Source of the DNA: Flavihumibacter solisilvae
GTDB lineage: Bacteria > Bacteroidota > Bacteroidia > Chitinophagales > Chitinophagaceae
Length of the DNA stretch: 64,000 bases
Assembly: GCF_000814475.1 (NCBI RefSeq)
Contig: NZ_JSVC01000001.1
Location: 186,001 to 250,000 of the forward strand
Reading direction: 5' to 3'
Positions 60,913-64,000 of this stretch are shown in pieces. The translations under genes were made by a program, and so were the position numbers. Below the pieces are notes generated by a model. It was not told where the DNA came from. It worked only from the letters and a program-made list of their open reading frames with translations, and made no database searches. Positions within the stretch are counted from its first letter, which is position 1. The number at the start of each line of letters is the position of its first letter.

Positions 60913-63054
60913 ATGGCGGAAGGAATGATTCAAATAGGATTAGTTGGCAATCCCAACAGCGGGAAAAGTTCCCTGTTTAATGCGTTAACAGGTTTAAACC
61001 AGAAAGTTGGGAATTTTCCCGGGGTCACCGTAGATAAGAAAACCGGAAAATGCCACCTGTCTGAAGGAGTCGAGTCCACCATTACCGACCTGCCAGGCAC
61101 TTACAGCCTTTACCCCAAAAGAGCTGACGAGTGGGTAACCTATAGGGTACTCATGGGGCAGGACAACGAGATCCAGGTGGACATGCTGGTATTGCTTGCA
61201 GATGCCAGTAACCTCAAACGCAACCTGTTATTTGTTTCACAGATTATTGACCTGAAATTGCCGGTTGTGGTTGCGCTTACCATGATGGACCTGGCAAGAA
61301 GTAAAGGTATAGAGATCGACATCGAAGGCCTGGAACGCGAACTTGGCGTTCCCGTGGTTGCAGTGAACCCAAGGAAAAACAAAGGCATTGCACAATTGAA
61401 AAAAGTGATGGCCGCAACCGCGCGTCACCAATATAAATCCCCGGCGCGCGATTTTATTGCCAATAATGAACTGGCTACCGGTGCTATTGAAAAAGTAAAG
61501 ACACTGGTTCATGGACTAAGCGATTACAAAGCAGTACACTACCTCATCAATCATGAACATTTCCGCCTGGACGATTCTTTGCAGGTAAATATTGAAGAGA
61601 CTGAAAAGGAGTTCCAGTTTAACCATACCAAAACACAGGCAGAAGAAATCCTTCACAGGTATAACCGCATTAAGCTGATCATGCAGCAAACGGTTGCAGA
61701 GCCTGATCCTTTGCATAAAAGCCTTTTTACCGAAAAGCTGGACGACCTGTTACTTCACCGTGTCTGGGGCTATTTCATTTTACTTTCAGTTCTGTTCCTG
61801 TTGTTCCAGAGTGTCTTCATGATCGCACAATACCCGATGGATGCCATCGAATGGGCATTCGGAAATTTCAGCTCCTGGCTTTCTACAACGCTGCCGGGAG
61901 GATGGTTCAGCGATCTCCTGATCAATGGTCTCGTTGCCGGCCTTAGTGGCATACTCGTATTTGTGCCACAGATCATGATCCTGTTCGGGCTTATTACCAT
62001 TCTGGAAGACACCGGCTATATGGCGAGGATAAGCTTTCTCACTGACAAGCTTATGCGCAAGGTGGGACTTAATGGTAAAAGTGTAATGCCCATGATCAGT
62101 GCATTTGCCTGTGCCGTTCCAGCCATCATGAGTGCGCGGAATATAGAGAATACCAAAGAACGCCTGTTAACCATACTGATAACACCACTGATGAGCTGCA
62201 GTGCAAGACTGCCCGTTTACACCATCCTCATTGCGTTGGTTATTCCCGCAAAAAAGATCGCGGGGTTTATAAGCCTTCAGGGGCTGGTAATGATGGGCTT
62301 ATATTTATTGGGGCTGGTAATGGCTATGCTGGTATCCTGGGTCGCCAAATGGTTCATCAACATTAAGGAGAGAAGCTTTTTTATTCTAGAACTTCCTATG
62401 TACAGGGCGCCCAGGTGGAATAATATATTTACCACCATGGTACAGAAGGCAAAGATTTTTGTTGTTGACGCCGGTAAGGTGATCATGGTCATCAGTCTCC
62501 TTTTGTGGGCGCTTAGCAGCTATGGTCCAGGTAATCGCATGGAAGCTGTTACCAGCCAATATGCGCAACTGAAAAGCAGCCAGCCTGAAAACGTTGAGCA
62601 ACTTGAAAAAGAAGAAGACGCTGCCAGGCTTGCAAATTCTTATGCAGGGATCCTGGGAAAATCTATTGAACCTGTAATTGCGCCGTTGGGATACGACTGG
62701 AAAATTGGCATTGCATTAATTACTTCATTTGCTGCGCGCGAAGTATTTGTAGGCACAATGGCAACCCTGTATAGCGTTGGCGAAGACAGTTCAGAAGATG
62801 GTCTTTTTCTGCGCGAAAAAATGAAATTGGCGAAGAAGGCAGACGGATCACCCGTTTATACACTAGCTACCGGCCTGTCGCTGATGGTGTTCTATGTGTT
62901 TGCCATGCAATGCATGAGTACACTGGCTATAGTTCGCAGGGAGACCCGCTCATGGAAATGGCCGGTTGTACAGCTGATTTATATGACAGCCCTCGCTTAC
63001 CTTATGAGCCTGCTTGTATACGAGATTTTTAAAGACGTTACCATTACCCTTTAA
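60913..63054 (+). CDS. feoB: Ferrous iron transporter FeoB
   Basis: This 713-aa inner-membrane transporter has an N-terminal G domain: G1 GNPNSGKSSLFN, G2 near NFPGVTVDKK, G3 DLPGTYSLYP, and G4 written TMMD (usually NxxD). A helical GDI-like spacer follows (about 165-270), then two Gate repeats with eight or more membrane segments, including CAVPAIMSARN and SFAAREVFVGTMATLY. It imports Fe(II). No feoA is adjacent. It overlaps the convergent EamA gene by 4 bp and starts only 77 nt from the GNAT start. Confidence 0.94.
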   Translation: MAEGMIQIGLVGNPNSGKSSLFNALTGLNQKVGNFPGVTVDKKTGKCHLSEGVESTITDLPGTYSLYPKRADEWVTYRVLMGQDNEIQVDMLVLLADASNLKRNLLFVSQIIDLKLPVVVALTMMDLARSKGIEIDIEGLERELGVPVVAVNPRKNKGIAQLKKVMAATARHQYKSPARDFIANNELATGAIEKVKTLVHGLSDYKAVHYLINHEHFRLDDSLQVNIEETEKEFQFNHTKTQAEEILHRYNRIKLIMQQTVAEPDPLHKSLFTEKLDDLLLHRVWGYFILLSVLFLLFQSVFMIAQYPMDAIEWAFGNFSSWLSTTLPGGWFSDLLINGLVAGLSGILVFVPQIMILFGLITILEDTGYMARISFLTDKLMRKVGLNGKSVMPMISAFACAVPAIMSARNIENTKERLLTILITPLMSCSARLPVYTILIALVIPAKKIAGFISLQGLVMMGLYLLGLVMAMLVSWVAKWFINIKERSFFILELPMYRAPRWNNIFTTMVQKAKIFVVDAGKVIMVISLLLWALSSYGPGNRMEAVTSQYAQLKSSQPENVEQLEKEEDAARLANSYAGILGKSIEPVIAPLGYDWKIGIALITSFAAREVFVGTMATLYSVGEDSSEDGLFLREKMKLAKKADGSPVYTLATGLSLMVFYVFAMQCMSTLAIVRRETRSWKWPVVQLIYMTALAYLMSLLVYEIFKDVTITL

Positions 63055-63968
63055 TGTTTTAGCGGCAATTTTGCCGGAGTCCTTTTGGAAATGGAAATGA
63101 CTATTCCGCTGGTTACGATCAGCAGGATTCCAATAAAACTTACCATATCGGGAAATGCATCCCCGAGCAACAATCCCAGGCAAATACTAAAAATAATATT
63201 GGAATAACTTATTGCTGAAACGATACTGGCCTGCTCGGCCCCATATGCCCTTGTAACAAAGTATTGGCCGAATAGTGCTGCCAGTCCCATCAACGCAATC
63301 CATGCCCATTCATAGCCATCCGGCCATCGCCAGCTAATCAGAAAAATCCCGTCTTCAGGAAGTCCGGAAACATTTTTAACCAACATGGACATGAGTGGGA
63401 TCAGGATTCCTCCACATATGAAGGACAAAACAATCAACCTTGCGTCATAGTACCGGTTCAACTTACCTACTGTAATGTATGCAATTGCTGAACTGATCCC
63501 GGAAAGCAATCCCATCAGATGATAATGCCATGGCATCTGCATATTGGGTTGGTATATGCAAAGCATACCGGTGAACCCGATGGCAATAGCACCGATGATC
63601 TTTAAGCCGGCATACTCACCAAAGAACAGGAATGAAAACAAGGCAATCCAGATAGTCGAAGTAAGGTTGTAGGTCATTGCAGTTCCGAGCGGCATAACAA
63701 TCACGCAATACAACAGCGTATACAATGCTACTGTTCCCATGAACCCTCGGAATATGAGCCAGCGATCTTTACCACCAATTTTTCTAACTGGTGGTTTAAG
63801 AAGTAATCCCGGAACCAGAACCATGGCACCAATAAGGTTTCGCCAGAAAACCAGCTGCCCTGCATTAAACTGTTCCCTGATCACTTTTGCAGCTGCGCCC
63901 ATTACAGAAAAGCCCAGCGCGGCAAGCAGCATATAATAGATACCTTCATGGGACCTTGATATCTTCAT
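63051..63968 (-). CDS. EamA-family (DMT) transporter
   Basis: This 305-aa inner-membrane protein has ten predicted membrane segments in two EamA halves. The first half shows GVMGAAAKVIREQF-like text (LGFSVMGAAAKVI) and FWRNLIGAMVLVPGLL; the second half begins near residue 155 (LSGISSAIAYITVGKLNR) and ends in a basic tail (SKRTPAKLPLKH). The family exports metabolites or drugs; the substrate is unknown. It is complete within the window; the last 32 bases hold only its leader. Confidence 0.9.
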   Translation of the reverse strand: MKISRSHEGIYYMLLAALGFSVMGAAAKVIREQFNAGQLVFWRNLIGAMVLVPGLLLKPPVRKIGGKDRWLIFRGFMGTVALYTLLYCVIVMPLGTAMTYNLTSTIWIALFSFLFFGEYAGLKIIGAIAIGFTGMLCIYQPNMQMPWHYHLMGLLSGISSAIAYITVGKLNRYYDARLIVLSFICGGILIPLMSMLVKNVSGLPEDGIFLISWRWPDGYEWAWIALMGLAALFGQYFVTRAYGAEQASIVSAISYSNIIFSICLGLLLGDAFPDMVSFIGILLIVTSGIVISISKRTPAKLPLKH

Positions 63969-64000
63969 ACCTGCTCCTTTTGATTTTCAAACCTGATTCT

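Noticed and set aside
1-64000. tRNA, rRNA, CRISPR array, insertion sequence
   Set aside because: No cloverleaf, regularly spaced repeat array, transposase or rRNA-like stretch was seen in reading the window.

Overview
The window looks like a chromosomal segment of a Bacteroidota bacterium, most likely near the Chitinophagaceae (the family-level call is an inference). The evidence is phylum-typical proteins (IPExxxVDY, TIGR02757, DUF2911, the PadR-PspC pair, Rho with a long low-complexity insert, SelD-SelU), many signal peptides and outer-membrane proteins, little Shine-Dalgarno signal, and repeated exact matches to the Bacteroidota -7 promoter box TAnnTTTG. There is no rRNA, tRNA, CRISPR array, prophage or insertion sequence that I can support. 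Gene order is dense and mostly housekeeping.

Layout. Positions 1-5.3 kb hold the end of a small conserved protein, a 50-aa membrane protein, a YihY/BrkB-family protein, a DAO-type oxidoreductase, a cytoplasmic GH13 alpha-amylase and an outer-membrane beta-barrel protein. Positions 5.3-16.4 kb form a signalling and envelope block. A minus-strand operon encodes sigma-54 (rpoN), an NtrC-type activator and two PAS histidine kinases. Beside it lie a membrane sensor kinase, two single-domain response regulators, and small membrane or envelope proteins (DUF1328, YtxH, holin-like, YceI). Positions 16.5-26.7 kb hold msrB, adk, a lipoprotein, paaZ plus an enoyl-CoA hydratase, TIGR02757, a trans-sulfuration PLP enzyme, asnB, DUF2911 and an ACP phosphodiesterase homologue.

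Positions 27-38.5 kb carry a tandem pair of secreted PepSY-like proteins, a deoxyhypusine-synthase-like enzyme, two M28 peptidases, rpiB, tatC, a likely small + strand transcript and a SWIM-SNF2 helicase. Positions 38.5-49.2 kb carry IPExxxVDY, a pterin dehydratase, a methyltransferase, selD-selU, rho, a D-2-hydroxyacid dehydrogenase, asnS, a lone exbD, DUF3089 and a 2OG-Fe(II) oxygenase. Positions 49.3-64 kb carry a large TolB/amidohydrolase fusion, padR-pspC, a LuxR-type regulator, a HAD phosphatase, gcvT, an SRPBCC protein, comB, a GNAT, feoB and an EamA transporter.

The most interesting signal is regulatory. A motif TGGCAY-N5-TTTA has the geometry of a sigma-54 -24/-12 promoter but TA in place of the usual -12 GC. 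It occurs four times, all within the first 16 kb, upstream of an OMP, DUF1328, YtxH and a response regulator. Two copies point outward from a shared spacer with a perfect 22-bp palindrome between them, all close to rpoN and its activator. Other non-coding structures are two palindromes built from short tandem units (8 nt at 42.03 kb, 11 nt at 52.9 kb), a promoter-operator-hairpin leader in front of padR, and an orphan + strand terminator that points to a hidden small gene at 32.6-32.9 kb.
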